Below are positions 1 to 8,375 of a stretch of DNA of 56,962 bases, piece after piece (the stretch's first letter is position 1; each line of letters begins with the position of its first letter). The stretch lies in the NCBI RefSeq assembly GCF_900141875.1, contig NZ_FQZE01000029.1, forward strand, positions 1-56,962. Direction: 5' to 3'. This DNA is from Tangfeifania diversioriginum (lineage in GTDB: Bacteria > Bacteroidota > Bacteroidia > Bacteroidales > Prolixibacteraceae). Under the pieces are notes generated by a model. It saw only the letters and a program-made list of their open reading frames with translations. It did not search any database and was not told the DNA's origin. Both the position numbers and the translations under genes were made by a program.

Positions 1-90
1 GTAGTTGGTACTCTTAAAGATACGATAAATAACGTAATCAACCAACTGATAGTCAATATATTAATCATATAATTTTAAAAATTTAAACAG

Positions 91-123
91 TTTCTTAGCA
101 ATCATAAAAATTTGATACATTTG
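91..123 (+). promoter_or_regulatory. Bacteroidota-type promoter of the first Lrp gene
   Basis: TACATTTG at 116-123 fits the -7 consensus TAnnTTTG of the Bacteroidota primary sigma factor. TTTC at 91-94, 21 bases upstream, is a near match to the -33 TTTG. The ATG follows at 161. Assignment is by pattern only. Confidence 0.45.
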
Positions 124-160
124 CTTAATAAATTGAAACTTTAAAAGAACAATACAAAAA

Positions 161-643
161 ATGAATACACCAGATTACCTCGATCAGGCTGTCAATATCG
201 ACAAGCTTGACGAAAAAATTCTGAAACTTATAACCCAAAACGCACGAATACCTTTCCTGGAGGTAGCCAGGGAATGCGGTGTTTCAGGAGCAGCAATACA
301 CCAACGGGTACAAAGGCTGCAAAACATAGGAGTTGTTTCAGGAAGCGAATTTATTGTCACCCCGCAAAAATTAGGGTACAACACCTGTGCATACATGGGC
401 ATACATCTTGAAAAAGCTAAATTCCACACACAGGTTGTGGAAGCGTTAAGAGCAATCCCCGAAGTTGTTGAATGTCATTTCACCACCGGACAGTATGCCA
501 TTTTTATAAAAATTCAAACCAAAACAAACAAACACTTAAAGCATATTATCGATAACTACCTTCAGGAAATTGAAGGAATTGCCCGGACAGAAACATTTAT
601 GTCGCTTGAAATGGACTTTAAACGGCAGGTTCCAATAAAATAA
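161..643 (+). CDS. Lrp/AsnC family transcriptional regulator (copy 1)
   Basis: A 160-residue protein of the size and layout of Lrp/AsnC regulators. An N-terminal winged helix-turn-helix spans about residues 15-65 (DEKILKLITQNARIPFLEVA, then a recognition helix around AAIHQRVQRL). A C-terminal RAM/AsnC ligand-binding ferredoxin-like domain spans about 75-150, with the family-typical stretch VVECHFTTGQYAIFIKI. Such proteins form dimers to octamers on DNA and usually sense amino acids. The effector and targets cannot be read from the sequence. It has its own promoter and a rho-independent terminator after the stop, so it is probably monocistronic. A diverged paralogue follows 81 bases downstream. 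Family assignment is firm. Confidence 0.93.
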   Translation: MNTPDYLDQAVNIDKLDEKILKLITQNARIPFLEVARECGVSGAAIHQRVQRLQNIGVVSGSEFIVTPQKLGYNTCAYMGIHLEKAKFHTQVVEALRAIPEVVECHFTTGQYAIFIKIQTKTNKHLKHIIDNYLQEIEGIARTETFMSLEMDFKRQVPIK

Positions 644-651
644 ACTAAATG

Positions 652-677
652 AGCCGGTACTAATCCGGCTTTTTTTT
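652..677 (+). terminator. Intrinsic terminator after lrp copy 1
   Basis: The arms AGCCGG (652-657) and CCGGCT (665-670) form a GC-rich hairpin with a 7-base loop, followed by a T run to 677. It lies just after the stop codon at 643 and separates the two Lrp genes. Confidence 0.85.
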
Positions 678-708
678 GACCATTATTTTTTGATTTTTTC
701 TAAATTTG
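675..708 (+). promoter_or_regulatory. Bacteroidota-type promoter of the second Lrp gene
   Basis: TTTG at 675-678 and TAAATTTG at 701-708 match the -33 and -7 elements with a 22-base spacer. The ATG at 725 leaves a very short leader. The -33 element overlaps the T tract of the preceding terminator. Confidence 0.5.
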
Positions 709-724
709 ACAGAAAACAGTAAAA

Positions 725-1192
725 ATGACACTCAGAAATAATTTAGATGATGTTGACCTAAAAATTCTAAACAGTATAACCCAAAACGCGCGCATCCCCT
801 TTAAAGATGTTGCCAAAGAAGTTGGAGTATCCAGAGCAGCCGTGCACCAGCGCGTAAACCGAATGATCGACCTAAATGTAATTATTGGCTCCGGGTACCA
901 TATAAATCCGAATAAAGTTGATTTTAAAACCTGCAGTTACATCGGGATTTTTCTCGACAAAGGCGGGCTTTTTTCAGAAGTAGTTGAAAAACTCAAGCTG
1001 ATTCCTGAAATTGTGGAATGCCACTATACCACGGGGGAATACGCTATTTTTATAAAAGTTTATGCGAAAGACAATGAACATTTGAAAAAGGTACTAAGCA
1101 GCGAGATTCAAAAAATACCCGGCATTGCGAGTACCGAAACTTTTATATCGCTCGAAGAATCTTTCAAAAGAACCATTCCGGTAAACAGTTAA
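725..1192 (+). CDS. Lrp/AsnC family transcriptional regulator (copy 2)
   Basis: A 155-residue Lrp/AsnC regulator, clearly paralogous to the preceding gene. It shares ITQNARIPF, AAVHQRVNR, IVECHYTTGEYAIFIKV and a matching C-terminus, at roughly half identical residues by eye. The winged HTH spans about residues 9-58 and the RAM domain about 68-145. The recognition helices differ (SRAAVHQRVNRM versus SGAAIHQRVQRL), as do several effector-domain residues, so the two may bind different operators or ligands. The stop overlaps the convergent RlmB stop by four bases (1189-1192). Tandem duplication followed by divergence is the simplest history. Confidence 0.93.
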   Translation: MTLRNNLDDVDLKILNSITQNARIPFKDVAKEVGVSRAAVHQRVNRMIDLNVIIGSGYHINPNKVDFKTCSYIGIFLDKGGLFSEVVEKLKLIPEIVECHYTTGEYAIFIKVYAKDNEHLKKVLSSEIQKIPGIASTETFISLEESFKRTIPVNS

Positions 1193-1923
1193 CCACGCTG
1201 GCGAACTGCCTCGTAAATCATTAAACCTGCAGCAACCGAAACATTCAGCGACTCAATATTTCCAAAAAGCGGAATTTTTACCTGCTCGTCAGCCAATTTT
1301 AATATTGCCGGCGAAATGCCCGTGTCTTCAGCTCCCATAACCAAGGCAAGTGGTACATCCATTTTTGCCTCGGTATAATTTCTTTCTGCTTTCTCGGTAG
1401 AAGCAACCACTTTCATGCCTGAATCCTTCAGGAAGTTAATTGCCGAAGCTAAATTTGAAGACCGGCAAATGGGAATTGAATGCAGGGCACCTGCCGAGGT
1501 TTTAACGGCATCGGCACCAATCCGCGCCATTCCTTTTTCAGGAATGACAATGGCATGCACACCACCACATTCAGCAGTTCGCACAATGGCGCCAAAATTT
1601 CTCACATCAGTAATCTGGTCGAGTATAAGCACCAACGGCTCAACGCCCGACTCAAACAAACCAGGCACAACCATCTCAATATCAGCAAATTCAACTGCCG
1701 ATACAAAAGCCAGAACGCCCTGATGATTTTTCCGGGTAACGCGGTTTATTTTTTCTAACGGCACAAACTGGAAAGGAATACTATTCTCTTTCACCAAATC
1801 AAAGAGCTGACGAAATAAGTCATTTTCGAGCCCTTTTTTAATCAAAACTCTTTCAACAGGCCGGCCGTTTTTAATGGCCTCAATAACAGCCCTCGTTCCA
1901 AAAATAAAATCTTCTTTATTCAT
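1189..1923 (-). CDS. rlmB: 23S rRNA 2'-O-ribose methyltransferase, RlmB/SpoU family
   Basis: A 244-residue TrmH/SpoU-superfamily methyltransferase of the RlmB type, which in E. coli methylates G2251 of 23S rRNA using S-adenosylmethionine. The N-terminal substrate-binding domain (about 1-75) begins with the characteristic FIFGTRAVIEAI. The SPOUT knot carries motif 1 near DQITDVRNFGAIVRTAE, motif 2 LALVMGAEDTGI and motif 3 IPLFGNIESLNVSVAAGLMI, holding the conserved Arg, Glu and Ser/Asn residues. The ATG overlaps the ABC-F stop by one base (TAATG), so the two genes are translationally coupled. The TrmH subfamily label is firm; RlmB versus another 23S/tRNA SpoU enzyme is likely rather than proven. 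Confidence 0.9.
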   Translation of the reverse strand: MNKEDFIFGTRAVIEAIKNGRPVERVLIKKGLENDLFRQLFDLVKENSIPFQFVPLEKINRVTRKNHQGVLAFVSAVEFADIEMVVPGLFESGVEPLVLILDQITDVRNFGAIVRTAECGGVHAIVIPEKGMARIGADAVKTSAGALHSIPICRSSNLASAINFLKDSGMKVVASTEKAERNYTEAKMDVPLALVMGAEDTGISPAILKLADEQVKIPLFGNIESLNVSVAAGLMIYEAVRQRG

Positions 1924-3875
1924 TACCAGTATTTTTTCTTTTTCCAGTTTTCCAGTTCTTCATGCTCCCTTTCCCACCTTTTTAGCGTCTCCTCGAGTGT
2001 GGCTTTCAGTTCATCGTATTTCTTAAATACCGTGTTATCATTAACCACTTCGGAAGATGACAGTTGTTCGTCCATCTCCGAAATTTCGGTTTCAAGCTTT
2101 TCAATTTCGTCTTCTGTATTTTCAACCTTCTTTTCGAAACGGGTAATCGATTTCGAGATTTCCTTGCGTTCTTCAAAGCTTAAATCCATGGTATTGGAAA
2201 CGGCTTTTCGGTCACTGCCCTTCCTTGATTGACTTTTTTTGTTTGCTGCCTCCAGTTCTTTCAACGATTCCATCTTCTTTTTCTGAAGGAACTCGTAAAT
2301 ACCACCAAGGTGTTGCTTAATTTTTTTATTTCGGAATTCAAAAACACAATCAACCATTCCATCGAGAAATTCACGATCGTGTGAAACAACTATTATAGTT
2401 CCTGAAAAATGAATCAGCGCATTTTTCAGAATTTCCTTCGACTGCATATCGAGGTGATTGGTTGGTTCATCGAGCACAAGCAGGTTTACTGGCTCAAGCA
2501 ACAGTCGGATCATGGCCAGTCGTGATTTCTCGCCCCCGCTAAGCACTTTCACTTTCTTCTCCACATCTTCGCCCGAAAAAAGGAATGCGCCCAAAATATC
2601 GCGTATTTTAGTCCTTGCATCACCGGTGGCAATTTCGTCTATTGTTTCTAATACGGTGAGATTTTCATTTAAAAGTTGCGCCTGATTTTGAGCAAAATAT
2701 CCCACCTTAACATTATGGCCTAATTTTAAAAACCCTTCATGTTCAATTTCATTCAGAATAATTTTGACGAGTGTGGTTTTTCCTTCTCCGTTACGGCCTA
2801 CAAAAGCGATTTTGTCTCCATTCTCCACATTCAAATTAATATCATTCAACACCAGGTTTTCGCCATATTTTTTGCTGATTGCCTTGGCCTCAACTACAAC
2901 TCTTCCTGAACGTGGTGCCGGAGGAAATTTAATATTTATCGCTGATTTATCCTCCTCCTCTATCTCAATCCTGTCCAATTTCTCAAGTTGTTTAATACGC
3001 GATTGCACCTGCACCGCTTTGGTTGCTTTATACCTGAAACGCTCGATAAACTTTTCAGTATCCTCAATCATTTTTTGCTGGTTGCGGTAGGATGCCAGCT
3101 GAACTTCACGCTGTTCTTTTTTCCATTCCACAAAATCGGAATACTTCATTTTCTGATCGGTAATTCTTCCAAGCGAAATTTCAATGGTGCGGTTACCAAC
3201 TGCATCGAGAAATGCTTTGTCGTGCGAAACCAAAACCACCGAGCCTTTATAGTTTTTCAAAAAATTCTCAAGCCATTGGATTGATTCAATATCGAGGTGA
3301 TTGGTGGGCTCATCGAGTAAAATCAAGTCCGGCTTTTTCAACAGGAGTTTTGCCAGTTCAACACGCATCCGCCAGCCTCCGCTGAATTCGGATGTTGGCC
3401 GGTCAAAGTCAGTTCGCTCAAACCCCAGTCCCAGGAGCGTTTGCTCCAGCTCTGCCTGGTAGTTATCGCCGCCAAGAATTGAATATCGCTCGTTCAGCTC
3501 CGATAACTTATCCAGCTTCTTCAGGTAGCCATCAGAATGAAAATCAGTTTCTGAAGATATTTCGTTGTTTAACGCGGCAATCTTTTTTTCAATTTTTAAT
3601 ATTTTATCGAAAGCCAGCATTGTTTCGTCAACCAATGTTTGGGTATCAGTTAACTTCATTTCCTGCGGGAGGTAACCAATTGTAGTGTCTTTAGGCAAAC
3701 TTACTTCTCCCGAACTGGGCTCAAGTTTTCCGGCAATGAGCTTAAGCAGCGTGGTTTTACCAGCGCCGTTTTTACCAATTAAACCAATGCGATCGTCGGG
3801 CTGAATCAAAAAACTGCTGGAGTGCAACAAATCAAAACCACCAAAACTTATACTTACTTTATTTAATGAAATCAT
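1923..3875 (-). CDS. ABC-F family ATPase (ribosome-associated, Uup/YheS-like)
   Basis: A 650-residue soluble protein with two ABC ATPase domains and no membrane segments, the ABC-F layout. Domain 1 has Walker A GKNGAGKTT (about residue 37), signature FSGGWRMR and Walker B LLLDEPTNHLD. A charged linker (about 250-310) follows. Domain 2 has Walker A GRNGEGKTT, signature LSGGEKSR and LVLDEPTNHLD. A Lys/Glu-rich coiled-coil tail occupies about 555-650. ABC-F proteins act on the ribosomal E site as translation factors or antibiotic-protection proteins. The tail favours a Uup/YheS-like housekeeping role, but resistance cannot be excluded. It is first in a coupled unit with rlmB, and a structured leader precedes it. 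Confidence 0.88.
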   Translation of the reverse strand: MISLNKVSISFGGFDLLHSSSFLIQPDDRIGLIGKNGAGKTTLLKLIAGKLEPSSGEVSLPKDTTIGYLPQEMKLTDTQTLVDETMLAFDKILKIEKKIAALNNEISSETDFHSDGYLKKLDKLSELNERYSILGGDNYQAELEQTLLGLGFERTDFDRPTSEFSGGWRMRVELAKLLLKKPDLILLDEPTNHLDIESIQWLENFLKNYKGSVVLVSHDKAFLDAVGNRTIEISLGRITDQKMKYSDFVEWKKEQREVQLASYRNQQKMIEDTEKFIERFRYKATKAVQVQSRIKQLEKLDRIEIEEEDKSAINIKFPPAPRSGRVVVEAKAISKKYGENLVLNDINLNVENGDKIAFVGRNGEGKTTLVKIILNEIEHEGFLKLGHNVKVGYFAQNQAQLLNENLTVLETIDEIATGDARTKIRDILGAFLFSGEDVEKKVKVLSGGEKSRLAMIRLLLEPVNLLVLDEPTNHLDMQSKEILKNALIHFSGTIIVVSHDREFLDGMVDCVFEFRNKKIKQHLGGIYEFLQKKKMESLKELEAANKKSQSRKGSDRKAVSNTMDLSFEERKEISKSITRFEKKVENTEDEIEKLETEISEMDEQLSSSEVVNDNTVFKKYDELKATLEETLKRWEREHEELENWKKKKYW

Positions 3876-3928
3876 AAATACTAAATCAGAGTGGCCAAAG
3901 ATAATGATAATGAAGAAAGTTTAGGGCA

Positions 3929-4060
3929 AAAAAAATACCCTCGCGGGTAAAAAAAAGGAAGGGGAAAGCTATGGACGCTTTTTGAAGATGATTGATGATT
4001 TACAAACCCCTAAACACAAAACCAATCATAAATACAGAAGATGCTTTCCCCTTTTTTAGC
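3929..4060 (-). ncRNA. Rod-like structured leader or small RNA upstream of the ABC-F gene
   Basis: Nested inverted repeats: AAGGGGAAAGC (3959-3969) pairs perfectly with 4043-4053, and inside it ATGATTG (3988-3994) pairs with 4023-4029. On the minus strand the outer stem is followed by TTCCTTTTTTTT. A second hairpin, TACCC/GGGTA (3936-3940/3945-3949), is followed by eight T. A TATATTTG -7 element lies just upstream on the minus strand at 4104-4111. A nine-codon minus-strand frame (MIGFVFRGL, stop) sits in the inner loop. This fits either an independent terminated small RNA of about 130 nt or a leader with attenuators controlling the ABC-F gene (start 3875). The structure is seen; the role is inferred. 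Confidence 0.45.
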
Positions 4061-4103
4061 TCTATTTCTGAAAATAAAACCAACCATTAAATCATAACAA
4101 ATA

Positions 4104-4111
4104 TAGGTAAA
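4104..4111 (-). promoter_or_regulatory. -7 element for the ABC-F leader / small RNA
   Basis: The minus strand reads TATATTTG at 4111-4104, an exact TAnnTTTG match. A weaker ATTG lies 16 bases upstream in the -33 region, closer than the usual 19-21. It would start transcription into the rod-like RNA and onwards to the ABC-F gene. Confidence 0.4.
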
Positions 4112-4253
4112 AAAGATTCTACAATAAAAATAGTTACCCTACAAATATGGATAAAACAGGGGGTGCCCCAACTGTTTTCCCAATATGGGAATCATTGTAT
4201 CTATTTGGGAATAAGGATTCTTGGATAAAAACGCTCAAATAACGCATAAACAC

Positions 4254-4261
4254 TATATTTG
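4254..4261 (+). promoter_or_regulatory. -7 element in front of rlmD
   Basis: TATATTTG at 4254-4261 matches TAnnTTTG and ends 10 bases before the ATG at 4272, so the leader would be only a few bases long. No convincing -33 element was found at the usual distance. Confidence 0.35.
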
Positions 4262-4271
4262 CAGAAAAAAA

Positions 4272-5684
4272 ATGGGAAGAAACAGGAAAAAACCATATTA
4301 CGAGAAAATTCAGATTGAAGACATCGGCTCGGAAGGAAAAGCACTGGCAAGAGTTGGTGAATTGATAGTTTTTACCAAATTAGCCATTCCGGGAGACGTA
4401 GTTGATTTGCAGGTTACCAAGAAACGCAAAAAATACCAGGAAGCATTTGTTGCAAAAATTCACGAGTATTCAAAAGACAGAGTGGAGGCGTTTTGTGAGC
4501 ATTTTGGCACTTGCGGTGGCTGTAAATGGCAATTCCTTCCTTACCAAAAACAACTTGCCTACAAGCAAAAGCAGGTAGAAGATCAACTGAAAAGAATTGG
4601 CAAAGTTTCGTTACCTGAAGTTTCTCCTATATTGGGTTCAGAAAAAAATACATTCTACCGAAATAAACTTGAGTTTACCTTTTCGAACAAAAAATGGCTG
4701 ACAGCAGAAGAAATTGAATCAGGCAAAGATTTTTCCAATTCGGATTCCCTGGGTTTTCATGCTCCGGGCATGTTCGACAAAGTAATTAACATTGAAAAAT
4801 GCTGGTTGCAACCTGAGCCTTCCAATAAAATCAGAAACTTCATTTACAATTATGCGATTGAAAACAATCTCGATTTTTTCGATATCCGCGAGAAGAAAGG
4901 TTTTCTGCGCACATTAATTATCAGGACCAGCAGTACCGGCGAAACAATGGTAATTCTTTCATTATTTCACGAAGATGAAAATAAAAGAATAAAACTGCTT
5001 GAGGCGTTAAAAGATGAGTTCCCTGAGATTACTTCACTCATGTATGTTATAAACGAAAAAGGAAACGACACCATTACCGACCAGGAGATTGAACTTTTTC
5101 ACGGGCGCGACCATATTTTTGAGGAGATGGAAGGCCTGGAGTTTAAAATAGGCCCGAAAAGCTTTTACCAAACCAATTCAGAACAGGCTTACCGGCTGTA
5201 TAAAGTGGCACGCGATTTTGCCGACCTGAAAGGCAGTGAAACAGTTTATGATTTATATACCGGTACAGGCACAATTGCTAATTTTATTGCCCGCAATGCA
5301 AAAAAAGTGGTAGGAATTGAATATGTCCCGGAAGCCATAAACGATGCAAAAATAAATGCAGAAATAAACAAAATTGACAATACCCACTTCTTTGCAGGGG
5401 ATATTAAAGAAGTAATGAGGAACGCATTTATTAAACAGTTGGGCCATCCGGATGTTGTGATAACCGATCCGCCGAGAGCTGGAATGCATAAAGACGTAGT
5501 TGCAACTTTGACTGCCATTAAACCTGATAAAATTGTGTACGTCAGTTGTAATCCTGCAACCCAGGCTCGCGACGTTTCATTATTGAGTGAATTCTACAAG
5601 GTGAGCAAGGTACAACCGGTTGATATGTTTCCACACACCCATCATGTGGAAAATGTGGTGCTTCTCGAAAAAATTATAATTTGA
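4272..5684 (+). CDS. rlmD: 23S rRNA (uracil-5-)-methyltransferase, RlmD/RumA family
   Basis: A 470-residue SAM-dependent RNA m5U methyltransferase of the RumA type, which in E. coli makes m5U1939 in 23S rRNA. A TRAM domain (about 10-68) is followed by Cys75, Cys81 and Cys84 in the C-x5-C-x2-C pattern that ligates the [4Fe-4S] cluster, with a later Cys in KCWLQPEP as probable fourth ligand. The Rossmann domain has VYDLYTGTGTIANF, DPPRAGMHKD and the catalytic nucleophile Cys426 in YVSCNPATQ. ATG 4272 is preferred. A TTG start at 4221 in the same frame would add 17 residues unlike the family and lies upstream of the promoter element. RlmCD-type dual specificity is possible. Confidence 0.92.
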   Translation: MGRNRKKPYYEKIQIEDIGSEGKALARVGELIVFTKLAIPGDVVDLQVTKKRKKYQEAFVAKIHEYSKDRVEAFCEHFGTCGGCKWQFLPYQKQLAYKQKQVEDQLKRIGKVSLPEVSPILGSEKNTFYRNKLEFTFSNKKWLTAEEIESGKDFSNSDSLGFHAPGMFDKVINIEKCWLQPEPSNKIRNFIYNYAIENNLDFFDIREKKGFLRTLIIRTSSTGETMVILSLFHEDENKRIKLLEALKDEFPEITSLMYVINEKGNDTITDQEIELFHGRDHIFEEMEGLEFKIGPKSFYQTNSEQAYRLYKVARDFADLKGSETVYDLYTGTGTIANFIARNAKKVVGIEYVPEAINDAKINAEINKIDNTHFFAGDIKEVMRNAFIKQLGHPDVVITDPPRAGMHKDVVATLTAIKPDKIVYVSCNPATQARDVSLLSEFYKVSKVQPVDMFPHTHHVENVVLLEKIII

Positions 5685-5742
5685 GAGGTTATTTGTCTTA
5701 AATTTAGTATATTGATAACCCAAAATCTATAAAATCGGGAAA

Positions 5743-7287
5743 ATGAAAAGGACACTATTACTTTTAATGGGTTTATTACCTATGTACTTATTGGGTCAAA
5801 CTAATCAGGAATTTCTGGAAAACGTAACCATCAAGGTTGAAAAAACACAAATTAACACCGCAGCCAGTGATTTTGGCCCTGCATTTGTCGAAAACCAACT
5901 GTGGTTTTCAGCATTTGACAATGCTGAAATAAACAAGTTACAACAAGGTGAAACCGAAAATGTATTCTACAACATTTTTGCTTCGCCGGTTGATTCAAAA
6001 GGACACCTTCAATCCGGCAAGCAAGGAAAACTTAATGAAATCAGCGCCGGGTATCATGCCGGACCGGTTTCCTACTGCCAACAAACCGGAGAACTGTATG
6101 TAACATTGAGTAATTTCGAAAATCCGGATGTGAAGAATGTAGTTTTTCAAAAAGCCAACATTCCTTTAAAAATTATTGTACTGAAAAAATCGGGTTCAGG
6201 GTGGAGCTACGTTAGTGATTTACCTTTCAATAGCTCGAAGTATTCAGTAGGTCATCCGGCAATTTCAGTTACCGGCGACACGCTCATTTTTGCTTCCGAC
6301 ATTCCCGAAAAAGGAAATGGCGGAACTGATTTGTACATGACCGTTCGGGAAAACGGAGAATGGGGAGAAATGGTAAACCTGGGCGAAAAAATCAATACCA
6401 GCGGCAATGAAATGTTTCCATTCCTGCACGAAGGCAAACGATTAATTTTCGCTTCAAACGGATTATCATCAGGGCAAGGCAACCTTGATATTTATTACGC
6501 AAACATGTCGGGAGCCGGCTTTAAAACACCGGAAAACCTAAGGGAATTAAATTCACCTGAGGATGACTTTGGGCTGGTTATCCATCCCGAAGGCGAAGTT
6601 GGTTATTTGGTTTCGCAAAAATCCGGTGGAGAAGGTGACGACGACATCTACAAAGTTATTTTTGAAGGCGAGTACGATCTCAGGTTACTGGTTCAGGATG
6701 CCAACACACGCGACCCCATTGGCAATGTTAAGGTGAATTTTAATGATAACACCTCGCTTTATACCAACAACCAGGGAATAATTACCAGGGATCTTGATGG
6801 CGATACGGAATACTCAGCCATAACTGAACACGAAGGCTATCAAAACGAATCTAAGTCATTTTCAACCAAAAACAAACCGTATGGCACAGTGGAGGTTGTT
6901 TTGAATATTGAAAAAGTTGAGGTCGGTCAAAAATTCGTAATGGAGAATATTTATTACGATTTCGACAAATGGGATATTTTACCTGAATCGGAAGTTGAGC
7001 TGGACAAGCTGGTGAAAATAATGAAAGATAACCCATCATGGGAAGTTGAACTGGGCTCACACACCGACTGCCGCGGAAGCGATGCATACAATGAAGAACT
7101 GAGCCAGAAAAGGTCGGATTCTGCTGTAAACTATATCGTTTCGCAGGGAATTTCCAGGGATCGCATAACTGCAAAAGGTTACGGGGAAACCCAGCTTGTA
7201 AATGAATGCGACGATGGTGTTGACTGCACGGAGGAACAACACCGGAAAAACCGCCGTACTGAATTTAAAATTTTGGGCATGGATTAA
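5743..7287 (+). CDS. PD40/carboxypeptidase-regulatory/OmpA outer-membrane lipid-anchoring protein
   Basis: A 514-residue secreted protein with signal peptide MKRTLLLLMGLLPMYLLGQ. Residues about 40-300 hold PD40/WD40-like beta-propeller strands (LIFASDIPEKGNGGTDLYM; RLIFASNGLSSGQGNLDIYY). About 305-385 resembles a carboxypeptidase-regulatory-like Ig fold (DPIGNVKVNF). About 400-514 is an OmpA/MotB peptidoglycan-binding domain (IYYDFDKWDILPESEVELDK, HTDCRGS, NRRTEF). Proteins of this layout sit in the Bacteroidota outer membrane facing the periplasm and tie it to peptidoglycan; some are type IX secretion or gliding accessories (PorE-like), which is possible here. Two Cys in ECDDGVDC may form a disulfide. 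It is monocistronic, with a terminator downstream. Confidence 0.85.
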   Translation: MKRTLLLLMGLLPMYLLGQTNQEFLENVTIKVEKTQINTAASDFGPAFVENQLWFSAFDNAEINKLQQGETENVFYNIFASPVDSKGHLQSGKQGKLNEISAGYHAGPVSYCQQTGELYVTLSNFENPDVKNVVFQKANIPLKIIVLKKSGSGWSYVSDLPFNSSKYSVGHPAISVTGDTLIFASDIPEKGNGGTDLYMTVRENGEWGEMVNLGEKINTSGNEMFPFLHEGKRLIFASNGLSSGQGNLDIYYANMSGAGFKTPENLRELNSPEDDFGLVIHPEGEVGYLVSQKSGGEGDDDIYKVIFEGEYDLRLLVQDANTRDPIGNVKVNFNDNTSLYTNNQGIITRDLDGDTEYSAITEHEGYQNESKSFSTKNKPYGTVEVVLNIEKVEVGQKFVMENIYYDFDKWDILPESEVELDKLVKIMKDNPSWEVELGSHTDCRGSDAYNEELSQKRSDSAVNYIVSQGISRDRITAKGYGETQLVNECDDGVDCTEEQHRKNRRTEFKILGMD

Positions 7288-7311
7288 TCTCAAAAGAATT
7301 ACTATACTTTG

Positions 7312-7345
7312 AAAGCTGTCTTAACTTTTAAGGCAGCTTTTTTTT
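7312..7345 (+). terminator. Intrinsic terminator after the OmpA-family gene
   Basis: AAAGCTGTC (7312-7320) pairs with GGCAGCTTT (7332-7340) across an 11-base loop, followed by T to 7345. It lies 25 bases after the stop codon. Confidence 0.85.
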
Positions 7346-7348
7346 ACC

Positions 7349-7377
7349 AAAAAACGGTGCCATAAATGACACCGTTT
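7349..7377 (-). terminator. Intrinsic terminator of the sigma factor gene
   Basis: AAACGGTG (7352-7359) and CACCGTTT (7370-7377) form an 8-bp stem. Read on the minus strand it is followed by TTTTTTGG. It lies 27 bases after the rpoD stop and is back to back with the OmpA terminator. Confidence 0.8.
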
Positions 7378-7403
7378 CATAATAAATTCTTCTTACACAA
7401 AGT

Positions 7404-8264
7404 TTATCCCAAATACGTTTTAAGTAACTTGCTTCGCGAGGTATGCCTTAACCGGCGAATGGCTTTTTCCTTGATCTGACGAACCCTTTCACGGGTTAAA
7501 CCAAAACGTTCACCAATTTCCTCGAGAGTCATTTCCTGGCAACCAATTCCAAAAAACAAGCGGATAATATCGGCTTCCCTTTCGGTTAGCGTAGCCAGTG
7601 CCCTGTGGATTTCCCGCGCCAGCGATTCCTGAATAAGGGTACGGTCGGCATTGGGCGAATCGTTGTTAACCAACACATCGAGCAAGCTGTTGTCTTCTCC
7701 GTCAACAAAAGGAGCATCTACCGATACATGCCTTCCGGAAACACGGAGCGTGTCGGAAACTTTATCGGCAGGCAATTCGAGTGAATCAGCCAGCTCTTCG
7801 GGAGAGGGCTTCCGCTCGTGTTCCTGTTCGAATTTGGAGAAGGCTTTATTGATTTTATTCAATGACCCCACCTGGTTTAACGGAAGCCGGACAATACGCG
7901 ATTGTTCTGCCAGTGCCTGAAGGATAGATTGCCTAATCCACCAAACCGCATAAGAAATAAATTTAAAACCACGGGTTTCGTCAAATTTTTCTGCTGCCTT
8001 AATCAGCCCCAGGTTTCCTTCGTTAATAAGGTCGGGCAAACTAAGCCCCTGATTTTGATACTGTTTAGCAACAGACACCACAAACCTCAGGTTTGCCCGT
8101 GTCAATTTCTCCAAAGCAGCCTGATCACCCTTCTTAATACGCTGGGCCAGTTCAACTTCTTCTTCAACAGTAATTAATTCTTCCTTGCCAATTTCCTGCA
8201 AATACTTATCCAGCGAAGCACTTTCACGATTGGTAATAGACTTTGTGATCTTTAGCTGTCTCAT
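7404..8264 (-). CDS. rpoD: Primary RNA polymerase sigma factor, RpoD/SigA
   Basis: A 286-residue sigma-70 factor lacking region 1.1, the length typical of the Bacteroidota housekeeping sigma. Region 1.2 begins near [10 protein letters not shown]. Region 2 includes [20 protein letters not shown] and the -10-binding helix [16 protein letters not shown]. Region 3 follows ([20 protein letters not shown]). Region 4 has the -35-binding [23 protein letters not shown]. In this phylum the factor reads TTTG / TAnnTTTG promoters rather than TTGACA / TATAAT, and many such -7 elements are visible in this window, including one in front of this gene. Confidence 0.96.
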   Translation of the reverse strand: MRQLKITKSITNRESASLDKYLQEIGKEELITVEEEVELAQRIKKGDQAALEKLTRANLRFVVSVAKQYQNQGLSLPDLINEGNLGLIKAAEKFDETRGFKFISYAVWWIRQSILQALAEQSRIVRLPLNQVGSLNKINKAFSKFEQEHERKPSPEELADSLELPADKVSDTLRVSGRHVSVDAPFVDGEDNSLLDVLVNNDSPNADRTLIQESLAREIHRALATLTEREADIIRLFFGIGCQEMTLEEIGERFGLTRERVRQIKEKAIRRLRHTSRSKLLKTYLG

Positions 8265-8286
8265 AAACTCTTCTTAAAAAAACGTG

Positions 8287-8318
8287 CAAATATAGAATAT
8301 TATTATTTAGCGATCAAG
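8287..8318 (-). promoter_or_regulatory. Promoter of the sigma factor gene
   Basis: The minus strand shows CTTG at 8318-8315 and TATATTTG at 8294-8287, separated by 20 bases, the expected -33/-7 arrangement. The ATG is at 8264, so the leader would be about 15-20 bases. Confidence 0.55.
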
Positions 8319-8375
8319 GTGGAATCCATCTTATAGTTATTGTTAATACTTATTTAAAGGTACCAAATACATTTA

